From a virus, in the IMG/VR virus record IMGVR_UViG_3300031251_000051, positions 1 to 41,293 of that record: DNA of 41,293 bases. One strand, written 5' to 3'. Position 1 is the first letter of the stretch, and each line of letters opens with the position of its first letter. This document shows positions 7,878 to 15,864 of the stretch, one piece after another. Position numbers and translations under genes: made by a program. The notes beneath the pieces were generated by a model. That model worked only from the letters and a program-made list of their open reading frames with translations. It was not told the DNA's origin and did no database searches.

Positions 7878-8258
7878 TCACTGTGGGATGGGCGCGTCGA
7901 ACGTGATCGCGGCGGAAGTCGCGGGCGGGAGAGTGATCGTCAGGGGCTTGGTGTCCGACACGCTGGCCGTGCCGTCCGCACGCGGCGGCTCGGTCGCGGT
8001 GATGTTGACGGTGCCGACGCCGTTCCCCACACCGTTCACCCAGCACGTCAGGCCGTCAGCGGCGGGGGCCAGCGTCACGAGGGGCTGATCGACCGACCAC
8101 TGCGGAGGCCCAGAGAGCAGACCATTCGCCGAGAAGTGGGCAACGCATTTTTCAGTCGTGAGCATGGTTCGGAGTCCTTTGATCTGTGCCGAGTCTGCCG
8201 GTCCAACAATGTGCAGGACCGCGTAGCAGAGGCGGGTGATGAGGTCGATAAACGTCAT
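7878..8258 (-). CDS. Ig-like domain protein with hydrophobic N-terminus
   Basis: 126 residues from ATG 8258 (ATGA overlap); a later ATG at about 8166 is possible. The N-terminal 30 residues include a hydrophobic helix (FIDLITRLCYAVLHIV). The rest is a BIG-type immunoglobulin fold: PPQWSVDQPLVTLAPAADGLTC, VNGVGNGVGTVNITAT, LTITLPPA. Single Ig-like proteins of this kind are widespread phage accessory virion proteins that touch cell-surface sugars. Being coupled to the membrane gene before it is unusual for a capsid-type Ig domain. Confidence 0.68.
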   Translation of the reverse strand: MTFIDLITRLCYAVLHIVGPADSAQIKGLRTMLTTEKCVAHFSANGLLSGPPQWSVDQPLVTLAPAADGLTCWVNGVGNGVGTVNITATEPPRADGTASVSDTKPLTITLPPATSAAITFDAPIPQ

Positions 8259-8932
8259 TGGAGGTTGTCGGCCTGCTTCACAGCCGAGATAGTGGCCTTG
8301 TCGCGGGCATCTGCGTGCTTGGAAATCTCCGCCTTCACGTCCGCCGCAACGCTCGCGGGCAGGCCCGACACGCCTGCCGCGACTGCCCGAAGTGCTTCAT
8401 TCGCCTTGTTGCCCGTGTGCGAGGCGTAGAGATACCAGACGAGCAGGGCCACAGCGCCGCCAGCGACGAGAAACAGCATGAGGCCGGGAAACATCGCGGC
8501 GCAAACAAACGCCACACCCACGCCGGCGGAAATGAACGTGTCCCGGATCGGCAGGCGGAGGTAGATCGTCACGCCCGAACCGAGCAGGCAGAGGATGCCC
8601 ACCCAGAGAAGTGGATTCCCAAACAGGCTCGCGTCGATCTTGGCCGATCCCGCCGCCTGCATCGTCCCGCCCGTGGCCTTGCCGCCGCCGGAGAGGGAAG
8701 CCGCCGGAGCATCGCCGGTGATCTTCAGATCGGACTTGTCGCCGGTGGCCGTCCCGCTCGCGCCCGTTCCCTTGGCCTCCTCGGTAGTCTTGACCGATCC
8801 GCCGTCGGTGGTGGAGGACTGCGAGATGATGACCTTGCCGCCGCCGGGCAGATCAATCGTCTGTGCGTAGACGGGCCGGATCATGGCCAGAGCAATGCCG
8901 GTGACGACCATAAGGCGAGCCATGTACATCAC
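8255..8932 (-). CDS. Secreted/membrane protein with signal peptide and multiple helices
   Basis: 225 residues from GTG 8932, with ATG 8929 as an alternative. A signal peptide (residues 1-24, ending VYAQT) precedes a Gly/Thr/Ser-rich linker (25-95). Three hydrophobic helices follow (LLWVGILCLLGSGVTIYL, TFISAGVGVAFVCAAMF, LMLFLVAGGAVALLVWYLY), then a charged Ala/Lys helix. The architecture suits a holin- or spanin-like membrane protein but matches no named family I know. Confidence 0.68.
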   Translation of the reverse strand: MMYMARLMVVTGIALAMIRPVYAQTIDLPGGGKVIISQSSTTDGGSVKTTEEAKGTGASGTATGDKSDLKITGDAPAASLSGGGKATGGTMQAAGSAKIDASLFGNPLLWVGILCLLGSGVTIYLRLPIRDTFISAGVGVAFVCAAMFPGLMLFLVAGGAVALLVWYLYASHTGNKANEALRAVAAGVSGLPASVAADVKAEISKHADARDKATISAVKQADNLQ

Positions 8933-9147
8933 TTGGACTCCTTGGGCAGTTGGATCGTGATTGTGGTGGTGGTGGTGGTCTTGGGCCGCACCTCTTCGGT
9001 GACGGCCTTGGCCTCACTCTTCCCGCCTTCGATCTTTGTTGATGCCTGACACCCGAACTGGGTCAGCACGATCACGCCCGCGCCGATCAAAGCGACGGCG
9101 ATGAGAACCCATTGGCACCAGTCGAAACGGCGTTTGGAAATGCTCAT
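8929..9147 (-). CDS. Small membrane protein, possible lipoprotein
   Basis: 72 residues from ATG 9147 (ATGA overlap). A short basic N-terminus is followed by one membrane helix (VLIAVALIGAGVIVLTQFGC). The Cys at residue 33 ends the helix as in a lipobox, but Gln at -3 is poor for signal peptidase II. The tail is polar with a run of Thr and Lys. In size and topology it could be an outer or inner spanin-like partner of its neighbours; this is inference. Confidence 0.62.
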   Translation of the reverse strand: MSISKRRFDWCQWVLIAVALIGAGVIVLTQFGCQASTKIEGGKSEAKAVTEEVRPKTTTTTTITIQLPKESK

Positions 9148-9599
9148 GTTCCCTCCGGTGCATCAGGCTTGGGCATCAGGCCCATGAGAACGGCCTTCCG
9201 CCATGCTCGGTGTTCGGTTGAGTCTGAGGTCTTCCCCAGCCGGATCGCGGCGACCCAGACGGACGCGGAGAACTCTCCGGCAGTGACCAGACGACGGGCT
9301 TCGACAGCAAGACGCCGCCCGTAGGCCCAGACGCCCCAGAGGAGCCCAAGGACGACGCCCAGGGCCAGACCGCCGACGCCCGCGCCAAGGGCCGCCCACG
9401 GGCCAAGGAAGACCGCCGACGCGGCTCCGCCGGTTTCACCGTGGCTCGGCGGGAGTGCCGCGGCGACGGGGGAGACGGAGGGAGACGGGGAAGGTTCGAA
9501 GTTCGGGGCGAGACGGACGCCGACGGTTGCCGACCATGCGCAGAGTGCAACCACGATTAGAACGGCAGCCAGCCAGAATGCACCGCTCAGAATCCGCAT
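9144..9599 (-). CDS. Two-helix membrane protein
   Basis: 151 residues from ATG 9599, ribosome site GGAGGCGATC. Helix one is at residues 4-25 (AFWLAAVLIVVALCAWSA), then a Pro/Ser spacer, then a Gly-rich helix at about 65-92 (LGPWAALGAGVGGLALGVV...), then a basic soluble tail. It is the first of four coupled membrane genes (9599 down to 7878). A holin role is possible from topology and position only. A copy of the GGCATCACCT element lies at 9631-9640, about 30 bases upstream. Confidence 0.65.
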   Translation of the reverse strand: MRILSGAFWLAAVLIVVALCAWSATVGVRLAPNFEPSPSPSVSPVAAALPPSHGETGGAASAVFLGPWAALGAGVGGLALGVVLGLLWGVWAYGRRLAVEARRLVTAGEFSASVWVAAIRLGKTSDSTEHRAWRKAVLMGLMPKPDAPEGT

Positions 9600-9630
9600 G
9601 ATCGCCTCCGGTCGGTCAGCCCGACGCTGG

Positions 9631-9640
9631 AGGTGATGCC
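9631..9640 (-). promoter_or_regulatory. Late-strand element GGCATCACCT, copy 10
   Basis: Perfect core, nine bases past the TAG of the Cys-rich gene. The downstream ATG (9599) is about 30 bases away and has its own GGAGG site, so here the element is not at the start codon. Confidence 0.6.
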
Positions 9641-9648
9641 CACCAGAG

Positions 9649-9954
9649 CTACCACCGGCCTTGTGGGCACTTCTCCGACCCGACGACGGTCTTCCCGGCG
9701 CACAGACAGCCGCAGGTCGTCTCTGTGGCCGTCAGGGGCGTTCCGCACCAATCCGAGGGAGATGATGCCCCCGAGATGGTCAGACGGACGCGGGAGGCAC
9801 AGGACCGGCATTCTGACCGCCTCCGCTCCACCGTCTCCCGGTCGGCCAGATCACCAGTCAGCACCGCCGACAGGAACCGCTCGGCTCCCCGAACCCCGTG
9901 CAGGGATCTCTCGACCAGCCCGCGCCAGCCGACGCGGACAATCTGGACGCTCAT
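9649..9954 (-). CDS. Small Cys-rich protein
   Basis: 101 residues. ATG 9954 is chosen because it overlaps the previous TGA (ATGA); in-frame codons further upstream lie inside the preceding gene. Seven Cys sit in the C-terminal half (ECRSC, DWCG, TCGCLC, KCPQGRW), spaced like a double zinc ribbon or knot. The N-terminal half is helical and basic. It follows directly on the much larger Cys-rich protein, so the two may work together in the virion. Family not named. Confidence 0.72.
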   Translation of the reverse strand: MSVQIVRVGWRGLVERSLHGVRGAERFLSAVLTGDLADRETVERRRSECRSCASRVRLTISGASSPSDWCGTPLTATETTCGCLCAGKTVVGSEKCPQGRW

Positions 9955-11363
9955 ATCGTGATGCCTCCGGTGTTGGCCGGGTCGATCTGGACGCCACACC
10001 CGGCGCATCCGCCGCCCAGATCGCCCAGAGCCCCGCCGGGAGCAACCTGCACATTCCCGCGGTTGGTCCGAATGCCCGACGCTGCCGGATCGTCTTCTCC
10101 AGCGCACTGGCCCGAGCACCGGCCCGAGTAGACCACCGACCACACCGATGACGAGTTGGCCCGCTGCTGGACAACGCCATCACTCCGCCGCGTCTGCGTC
10201 CACGAGCCGCCAAGCTGCGCGTTTTTGCAGAACACCGCCCGGCCGGTCCCGCCGCCGATGATGTTGTCACCGTCGCTGGCCGCCGATGGGTCACACTGCT
10301 CCACCCCGCCGAACGGAGGCGAGAGCGGAAACGGGAACGCGCTCGGAACCTCATCCGCCGCGCACCCCGCCCACGGCGTCATGTTCACCGTCGAAACCTG
10401 CGGAGGGCCGTTGGAATACGTCTCCGTGATCGTCGCCGTGCCGCCGACCTGGTTGTAGAGCACGCCCAGATCGTCATACTGCCAGATGCCCGATCCGCGA
10501 ACCTCCCTCGAGAGCAGGGACGAGAGCATCGGATCGAACATGGTGAGGCTGGAGATCGTCCCCGTCACCGTCCGGGCGTTGGAGCAGCAGCAGTGCCGGG
10601 TGATCGTCGTCGCCGCGCCGATCCCGTTGCAGGCCGTCACGTCCCGATCGACGACGGAGCACGGGAGCAGGCAGGCGCAGCACTTCCCGCCCCGATGCCC
10701 GTCGATCAGTTCAAACCGCTTCACCGCCCCCGCCGGCAGATCCGTCTCGGCGTATGACGTGGTGGGGGCCACCATCACGCACAGGCCGCCGTCGATGCCC
10801 AGCCCGGAGATCCCGTCTCCATGCACCGTCGTCCAGTCGCAGGCGAGGACCGCGCAGGCGAGGAAGTAGATCGGTGGCCCGCTGTAGTTCTGGCCATAGC
10901 ACGGCGAGGCCGCGACGAACCGCCGCCCATACGCGCTCACACACACCGCGTCCGAGCAGTCATTCCACGTCCGCACACAATCCAGATCCGCCGAGTCATA
11001 GATCGGCGTCGCCGGGTCGATCCCGCCGGGAGACTGCTCGACAGGCCGGGAATAGCACCGCCCGTTGACGATGATCTTCAGCACCTGCGATATGGGCGTG
11101 CCGTTACAGGTGGCATCCGAGCAGATCTGAATCGGAGGGAAGACCGACCCGATGCATTCTTCCGGGATCGTGCTATTGGAGCCCGTCCCGGTGATCGTCT
11201 GGGGTGGGCACGCAAAGTACAGATAGGCCGTCGCGCACGATCCGCAGCAGCTCCCGCACGGGGCCAGCAGCATCGCCTCCCCGCCGCCGGAGAGGGCAAA
11301 GAGAGCGTCTTCGCCGGGAGGTACTTGGAAGCTGTCGCCGTCCATCCGGCTGGCTCCCATCAT
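9951..11363 (-). CDS. Large Cys-rich structural protein
   Basis: 470 residues from ATG 11363 (the next codon is also ATG). About 31 Cys, with dense clusters near residues 36-52 (PCGSCCGSCATAYLYFAC), about 230-240 (GKCCACLLPC) and about 258 (RHCCCSN). The remainder is Gly/Ser/Thr-rich beta sequence. Such a Cys density is rare for a protein folded in the cytoplasm and suggests metal clusters or a disulfide-stapled virion part. Its place between distal-tail genes and the membrane cassette suggests a tail-tip or fibre component. I know no family. Confidence 0.72.
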   Translation of the reverse strand: MMGASRMDGDSFQVPPGEDALFALSGGGEAMLLAPCGSCCGSCATAYLYFACPPQTITGTGSNSTIPEECIGSVFPPIQICSDATCNGTPISQVLKIIVNGRCYSRPVEQSPGGIDPATPIYDSADLDCVRTWNDCSDAVCVSAYGRRFVAASPCYGQNYSGPPIYFLACAVLACDWTTVHGDGISGLGIDGGLCVMVAPTTSYAETDLPAGAVKRFELIDGHRGGKCCACLLPCSVVDRDVTACNGIGAATTITRHCCCSNARTVTGTISSLTMFDPMLSSLLSREVRGSGIWQYDDLGVLYNQVGGTATITETYSNGPPQVSTVNMTPWAGCAADEVPSAFPFPLSPPFGGVEQCDPSAASDGDNIIGGGTGRAVFCKNAQLGGSWTQTRRSDGVVQQRANSSSVWSVVYSGRCSGQCAGEDDPAASGIRTNRGNVQVAPGGALGDLGGGCAGCGVQIDPANTGGITI

Positions 11364-12211
11364 TGCGTCAGATCGTCAGACTCATCCGCGAGCACAGTCA
11401 GATCCGCCGCCCCGAGGTACGTTCCCGTCACCGGGAGCGTCACCGCCGCGTGCTGGCTGGCCAGCTTGTTCTTCGGGTTTCGCTTCGCATACGAGTCCAT
11501 CACCAGCTTGGTGATCGTCATGCTCTTGGGTGCGCGGGAGAGGTCGAGCACGGCGTTCGGCCCGTACAGCTCCACGTTGGTGATGTTGCCCATCATCCAC
11601 TCGACCGTGGAATCGTAAATCTTGAGCGTCCCGCCAGTCGGGAGGGACTGCGAGGAGTCCGATCGCTTGGCCGAGACGCGAGCGCCGCCGTAGACGATGC
11701 CCGTGCCGGAGATCCCCCGCTCAGTCTGGAGGTCGGAGCCGGGACCGATCAGCCAGGACGTGTTCGCCGTCGCGTTGTACGGCTGGGTGGTCTTCCCGCC
11801 GAACAGGTAGAGGTTGACCGCGATAACCGCGGCGTTGATGTCCACTGTGCCGGTTCGCTGCTCCAGGTACGTCAGCGTGCCGCCGCCCATGACGTAGAGA
11901 TTTGCCCGGGCGATCATCTTCAGGCGGGTGATCGTGGCGTTGCCGCCGCCCGGCCAGAAGTAGTGCGGCCCGCCGCCGGCGACGAGGACGTAGGGGTTCG
12001 TCCCATAGTCCACGTCCATCTTGTAGGGCGCAAGCGCGGAGTTCTTGATCCGCGACTTTGGGCCGATGACGAAGCGGTTGAGCCCGTCGGTCAGCGCCGA
12101 CAGGTCGAAGGCGGTGATCTCCTGCTCGCCCTCGATTGAGTGGACAAGATCGTGGTCGGAGACGAGCGAGGCGGGCGTAGCGTTGCCCGGAGGGATGATG
12201 GTGACTGCCAT
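11360..12211 (-). CDS. Beta-rich virion protein, unknown
   Basis: 283 residues from ATG 12211. Repeating short strands (NATITRLKMIARANLYVMGG, TVDINAAVIAVNLYLFGG, GTLKIYDSTVEWMMGNITNVELYG) look like a right-handed beta-helix or beta-solenoid. That suggests a fibre or baseplate protein. There is no Shine-Dalgarno sequence; the GGCAACACCT element sits four bases before the ATG. It shares style with the protein at 18991-19470. Confidence 0.7.
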   Translation of the reverse strand: MAVTIIPPGNATPASLVSDHDLVHSIEGEQEITAFDLSALTDGLNRFVIGPKSRIKNSALAPYKMDVDYGTNPYVLVAGGGPHYFWPGGGNATITRLKMIARANLYVMGGGTLTYLEQRTGTVDINAAVIAVNLYLFGGKTTQPYNATANTSWLIGPGSDLQTERGISGTGIVYGGARVSAKRSDSSQSLPTGGTLKIYDSTVEWMMGNITNVELYGPNAVLDLSRAPKSMTITKLVMDSYAKRNPKNKLASQHAAVTLPVTGTYLGAADLTVLADESDDLTQ

Positions 12212-12215
12212 GCGT

Positions 12216-12225
12216 AGGTGTTGCC
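12216..12225 (-). promoter_or_regulatory. Late-strand element GGCAACACCT, copy 9
   Basis: Core with A in place of T at position 5. It ends four bases before ATG 12211, and no Shine-Dalgarno sequence is visible. It lies just after the stop of the upstream gene (12246). Confidence 0.65.
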
Positions 12226-12245
12226 GACGGAGGCCGCCCCCGGGC

Positions 12246-12662
12246 CTACACGGTCTTCCGGCCCGTGAACGAGACGCGGAGCCTCCCCGCCGCCGCCGTC
12301 GTCACCCGGAGGCGGCAGGCGACCTTTCCGGAGCAGGCAAGGGCAAGCTGGGTTTGGGTTGATCCGGTATTGGTGACGCTGACCGAGGAGGCCGTCGTGT
12401 CCCACCGCTCGCCGTTGAGGGTGTCCTCGACGATCAGGGCGGCTCCCGCGGGATAGGCCCCCTCGATCGACTCGACCTTGAACGAGAACTGATCCAGCCC
12501 GGCACAATCGAAGATCGCGGAGTTGGCGAGGAAGTTCAGATCGAGCAGAACGTCGAACGTGCGGATGTTCAGCGGCGTCGCGCCCGCCGCGGCGAGCTTG
12601 GTGAAGCCCCCCGAGAGGATCGGAGGTCCGGCGTCGGTGATGTCGAGAGGGGCGTCGGGCAT
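12246..12662 (-). CDS. Virion protein, unknown
   Basis: 138 residues from ATG 12662, ribosome site GAGGAAG. Beta-rich and Thr/Ala-rich (SVSVTNTGSTQTQLALACSG, RLRVTTAAAGRLRVSFTG), without motifs; probably a small tail or decoration protein. It starts three bases after the stop of the upstream gene. Confidence 0.68.
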   Translation of the reverse strand: MPDAPLDITDAGPPILSGGFTKLAAAGATPLNIRTFDVLLDLNFLANSAIFDCAGLDQFSFKVESIEGAYPAGAALIVEDTLNGERWDTTASSVSVTNTGSTQTQLALACSGKVACRLRVTTAAAGRLRVSFTGRKTV

Positions 12663-12665
12663 GGG

Positions 12666-12989
12666 TCAGCACTTCCTCGATTTGGGCGCTTCCACAAAGT
12701 CAAAGACGAACTCTCCCGGCGTCGATTGGCCGTGGGCGCGGACGCGGGTTCCACGGATCTGGGCTCCCACCGGGAGGGGCTTCAGGAGCAGCACCGCCGG
12801 GTCAGCATCCCAAAACGGGCCGGAGCAGGGCCGGTAGATGGGGACGCCCTGCATCAGCCCGTCGGGAGTCTGGACGATCGCCGTGTAGGCGGGCATCGTC
12901 GAGAACGTGTAGTACCCCGAGGGCGCGGCGGTGATCTTCGCAACCACGTTGTCGATCAGGAAGGGCGTTGGGCGGTCGTTGTTGCGCAT
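12666..12989 (-). CDS. Small tail-region protein, unknown
   Basis: 107 residues from ATG 12989. Strand-rich with Pro/Gly turns and a basic C-terminus ending SRKC. No clear ribosome site: the sequence before the ATG is two tandem copies of a C-rich 9-mer (TTGGGCAGG on the plus strand, about 12997-13014). Function unknown; it lies among distal-tail genes. Confidence 0.62.
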   Translation of the reverse strand: MRNNDRPTPFLIDNVVAKITAAPSGYYTFSTMPAYTAIVQTPDGLMQGVPIYRPCSGPFWDADPAVLLLKPLPVGAQIRGTRVRAHGQSTPGEFVFDFVEAPKSRKC

Positions 12990-13015
12990 GGGCGAGTTGG
13001 GCAGGTTGGGCAGGT

Positions 13016-13873
13016 TTACGGGAGAAGGGCGAGGATCGCGGCGTAGCCGTTGGGGTCGTATTTCTTGCTCAGGACGGAGATGAACTCGGGGAGCGCCGAC
13101 GGATCGCCGCCGGGCTGGGGCCGGAGAATCACGTCATGCAGCGGCGGCTTCGTCCACGGCGTCTGCGGCTCGTTCGGGAGCTTGCTGAACACCTGCGGGA
13201 ACTGCACCGAGCCGTCCAGCGGGAGCGTGTTGATGTCGATGTTCACGATGCCCGAGGACCGCACCCACGAGAGGGAGGCGCGATAGTCGTCGGTCGTGCT
13301 GTCGGCGTCGCCGATCTCCGACGGCTCGAACATGTAATAGCGATTGTTGATCTTGTGGATGTTCCCCGCCTGATCGAAGATCGTTTCAATCGCCGAGCCG
13401 AGAGCGTCGGCCTTGATCCGGCACTCGATGCTGATCCGCATCACCTTCTCGATCATGGCCTGATTCAGGAACAGCCACACGTCTTTGAACACCGGGGGAT
13501 CGGGCGGGCCGGTCTGCCCGGGTCCGAGGACCGGCGTCGCCAGGAGCTGCTTCACCTTCGCCGTCCACGGGATCTCCGGGCGCTGGCTCTCGAAGCTCGT
13601 CCGCCATCGGTAGCCCGTGACGGGGACGACGTTCGCGGTCGGGAACCTGAATCGCCTGTCAGTCGAGTACAGCGCGGTGATCTTCTTGTCCGCACCGCCG
13701 GAGTTGATGCTGTACGAGTCGAGGATCAGACGCGGGTTGTTCGGATGCTTGGCGTTGAAGTTGGGGAGCGGCTCGTTGCCGGAGTTTCCCCCGAGATAGT
13801 CCCCGGGCTTCATGGCGACGGCGACGGGATCGACGCCCGAATTAACCAGCAGATACGGCTGGCTCAGGGTCAT
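13016..13873 (-). CDS. Distal-tail-like protein (start uncertain)
   Basis: At least 285 residues from ATG 13873. Mixed alpha/beta; it follows the tape measure gene, where distal tail proteins lie, but no family is recognised. The chosen ATG has no ribosome site. The same frame stays open upstream to 13939 and reads naturally (GVSVQYDNAQ before the Met), so the N-terminus may be longer, using a non-standard start or a frameshift. See the finding on 13870-13958. Confidence 0.7.
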   Translation of the reverse strand: MTLSQPYLLVNSGVDPVAVAMKPGDYLGGNSGNEPLPNFNAKHPNNPRLILDSYSINSGGADKKITALYSTDRRFRFPTANVVPVTGYRWRTSFESQRPEIPWTAKVKQLLATPVLGPGQTGPPDPPVFKDVWLFLNQAMIEKVMRISIECRIKADALGSAIETIFDQAGNIHKINNRYYMFEPSEIGDADSTTDDYRASLSWVRSSGIVNIDINTLPLDGSVQFPQVFSKLPNEPQTPWTKPPLHDVILRPQPGGDPSALPEFISVLSKKYDPNGYAAILALLP

Positions 13874-13935
13874 CTGAGCGTTGTCGTATTGGACCGAGAC
13901 CCCGGATTCATCAAGTACCCAGCCCAGAAGGTCAC
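13870..13935 (-). CDS. Possible 21-residue coupled leader peptide
   Basis: GTG at 13935 opens a 21-codon frame whose TGA overlaps ATG 13873 as ATGA. It could translate in order to load ribosomes onto the distal-tail gene, or be a remnant of that gene's true N-terminus in another frame. Evidence is only the open frame and the overlap. Confidence 0.3.
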   Translation of the reverse strand: MTFWAGYLMNPGSRSNTTTLR

Positions 13936-13949
13936 CTCAGCGGAGGTGA
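13932..13949 (-). promoter_or_regulatory. Perfect hairpin overlapping late element copy 8
   Basis: TCACCTC and GAGGTGA form a 7-base stem with a 4-base loop. The left arm (mRNA sense) is part of the GGCATCACCT element and the right arm is Shine-Dalgarno-like, so in mRNA the element would hide a ribosome site. Confidence 0.5.
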
Positions 13950-13953
13950 TGCC
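13944..13953 (-). promoter_or_regulatory. Late-strand element GGCATCACCT, copy 8
   Basis: Perfect core, two bases after the tape measure TGA (13956-13958). It contributes one arm of the hairpin at 13932-13949. Confidence 0.6.
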
Positions 13954-13955
13954 CG

Positions 13956-15035
13956 TCAGGTTCCGTTCCCGACCGACCGGAGCCGCGCATCGATGACCTG
14001 GCTGATCCTGCTCACGTCCGCGGCAATGGATGAGAACTGGGCCTGCGTGAAGGAACGCTGGGCGTCGGCGAGCTTGCTTATCGCCCCGGTGATCTCGGCG
14101 GAGAAGGCGGCGGCGAACTTGGAGGCGGCTTCCTCGGCGGCATGGGTAACGGCATCGCTCTCGGCCTGCGTTCGTCGCTTGATCGCTTCAATCTGCCTGT
14201 CGAGGGCTTCCTGTTCGTCTTCGGATTGGGACTTTGCACGCTGGCGTCTCAGCTCTTCGATGTCTCGCTTTTCCTTGGCATAGATCGCGTCTACACCTTC
14301 GAGGCGAGCATCATTGATCTCCTGCGTCTGCTTGCGAATGTCCTCAATCCGCGCCTTCTCCATCTCGGTCTGTGCTGTGATGGACTGTTCGTATTTGTCC
14401 TGCTCGCCCGCGTAGTAGTCGTCTCGCAGCTTTTGCTTTTCTCGCATGAAGAGCGCGGAAGCCTGCTTTGCTGCCGATGCCTGCTCGGCGGCGATCTCTT
14501 TGGGATCGTCTACAAGGTCATTTGCCCACTGGAGCGGGCCTTGAAGCAGGGCCTTCCAGACGGTCGCGGATTTAACCGCTTCCGATGCGCTTTTGGCACT
14601 TGATGCCGTGGCCTCAATGGTCCGCTTCGACAGCGCGTTGATCGCATCATCTAGGCTGTTGTGCTGGCCCGATGCGGAAAGTTGAGCAAGCTCGTTCCGC
14701 AGGCTCCGAAGCCCTGACGTAAGCTCGTCCAGGCTCGCGCGGGCATCCTCCTTGCGGTTGAATACCTTGTCCAGCGACGTGGCGATCGCCGTGGCCGTTC
14801 CGAGGATGATCGCGGGCAAGCCCACAAAATGCTCGAACTCTTTGAGCATTGAACGGATCGGGCTAACAACTTCCTTTGCGGCTTCTCCCAGATCCTCCGT
14901 GGCCTTTTTGACCCCAGACACGCTCCCCTTCGCGCCCTCTCCAGTCTTGGTCAGCTCGTCCCGCGTCTTGGCAACGTCAGCGCCAGCCTCCCGGGCATTT
15001 GTGACGAAGCGGATTATCGCGTCTGCGAATGACAT
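13956..15035 (-). CDS. Short tape measure / coiled-coil tail protein
   Basis: 359 residues from ATG 15035. It starts with a short motif seen in tape measure proteins (MSFADAIIRFVTNAREAGAD), has a hydrophobic stretch near 70-90 (FVGLPAIILGTATAIATSL) and then a very long charged coiled coil (about 190-300). Tape measure proteins set tail length at roughly 1.5 angstrom per residue, so this would mean a tail near 50 nm, short for a siphovirus. A tail-length protein made from only part of a larger set cannot be excluded. Confidence 0.62.
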   Translation of the reverse strand: MSFADAIIRFVTNAREAGADVAKTRDELTKTGEGAKGSVSGVKKATEDLGEAAKEVVSPIRSMLKEFEHFVGLPAIILGTATAIATSLDKVFNRKEDARASLDELTSGLRSLRNELAQLSASGQHNSLDDAINALSKRTIEATASSAKSASEAVKSATVWKALLQGPLQWANDLVDDPKEIAAEQASAAKQASALFMREKQKLRDDYYAGEQDKYEQSITAQTEMEKARIEDIRKQTQEINDARLEGVDAIYAKEKRDIEELRRQRAKSQSEDEQEALDRQIEAIKRRTQAESDAVTHAAEEAASKFAAAFSAEITGAISKLADAQRSFTQAQFSSIAADVSRISQVIDARLRSVGNGT

Positions 15036-15051
15036 TTTAGGGGCCTGTGGG

Positions 15052-15080
15052 GTTTACGGGTGCTGGTTTTTGTGGTACGG
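15052..15080 (+). promoter_or_regulatory. Candidate promoter for the island gene at 15088
   Basis: TTTACG at 15052-15057, a 17-base spacer, then TACGGT at 15075-15080, just before ATG 15088. Both boxes are weak matches to sigma-70 consensus, but a gene against the direction of late transcription needs its own promoter. Confidence 0.35.
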
Positions 15081-15087
15081 TCGTGGC

Positions 15088-15342
15088 ATGAAGCGGATAA
15101 CACTCGTCAAACTCATCGGGGCCGCAGCTCTGATCGTCGTCGTGGTTTTCATGGCCCGAGTGTGGGAGTGGCCGGCCATGTACAAAGACTACTGCGACGA
15201 CGCTCGTCGAGAACGTATGGACGCGCTGACCAGGGGGACGCGAGAACTCAGAGATTCAATGGCCCGTGGCGAAACTGCCGAGCAGCGACGAGAACAAGAA
15301 GTCGATAAGGCCATCAGCACGATCAACGCCTCCAATCCCTGA
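15088..15342 (+). CDS. Small membrane protein of the accessory island
   Basis: 84 residues from ATG 15088. One membrane helix (residues 5-25, LVKLIGAAALIVVVVFMARV) is followed by a strongly charged helical tail with many Arg/Glu. It is transcribed against the late operon, suggesting expression from the prophage (a moron). No family recognised. Confidence 0.65.
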   Translation: MKRITLVKLIGAAALIVVVVFMARVWEWPAMYKDYCDDARRERMDALTRGTRELRDSMARGETAEQRREQEVDKAISTINASNP

Positions 15343-15343
15343 G

Positions 15344-15353
15344 AGGTGATGCC
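15344..15353 (-). promoter_or_regulatory. Late-strand element GGCATCACCT, copy 7
   Basis: Perfect core on the minus strand, but here inside the start of a plus-strand gene (ATG 15349). The nearest downstream minus gene is the tape measure, 300 bases away across an inserted plus gene. It may mark the ancestral junction before that insertion. Confidence 0.5.
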
Positions 15354-15861
15354 CGTGCCAGCCGCCGCCTACACGATCAAGCGGAACAAGCTGACCGCCC
15401 GGGGAACGGTTCACTTTCCCTGCCCGGCATGCGCCGCTGATCTAAACGCTCCGCTGGAAGAGGCGGGTATGCAACAGCACTGCCCAGAGTGCGGGCGGCC
15501 CTTCGCCGTGCCGGGAGTTGAGGATCGGGAGGCTGATCGTCAGGCCCGTGCGAGGGAAGAGGCGGAGGCCGAGCGTCGCAAGGCCGATGCTCAGGCCGAA
15601 CGCGAGCGGCGACAGAAGGCCGCGGACGAAGCACGCCGCATTCACGAGATCAACGCCGCCCGAGCAGTGGCCAGGGCCAAGGAAGTCGCTGCCGCCGCGA
15701 TCCGTAAACGTCCGATCACGCACGGGTTCTTTATTTTGGGTTCGCTGCTGGTAATTGCATCGGTGATTGGGTTCATCGACGGGTGCCAGCGAAACACATC
15801 GGCAATGAGTGATTTGACGCACCAAACACGGACGGAAGCGAAAGAACGCCATGACGCATAA
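15349..15861 (+). CDS. Zinc-ribbon, coiled-coil, single-TM protein (planctomycete style)
   Basis: 170 residues from ATG 15349. Residues about 23-50 are a zinc ribbon (FPCPACAADLNAPLEEAG then QHCPECGRPFAVPG); 58-118 a Glu/Arg/Ala coiled coil; 125-145 one membrane helix (FFILGSLLVIASVIGFIDG). The N-terminal ribbon followed by coil and membrane segment is very common among planctomycete proteins, and this is my best hint to the host. It overlaps no neighbour and opposes the late operon, as cargo genes do. Confidence 0.72.
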   Translation: MPVPAAAYTIKRNKLTARGTVHFPCPACAADLNAPLEEAGMQQHCPECGRPFAVPGVEDREADRQARAREEAEAERRKADAQAERERRQKAADEARRIHEINAARAVARAKEVAAAAIRKRPITHGFFILGSLLVIASVIGFIDGCQRNTSAMSDLTHQTRTEAKERHDA

Positions 15862-15864
15862 CGC

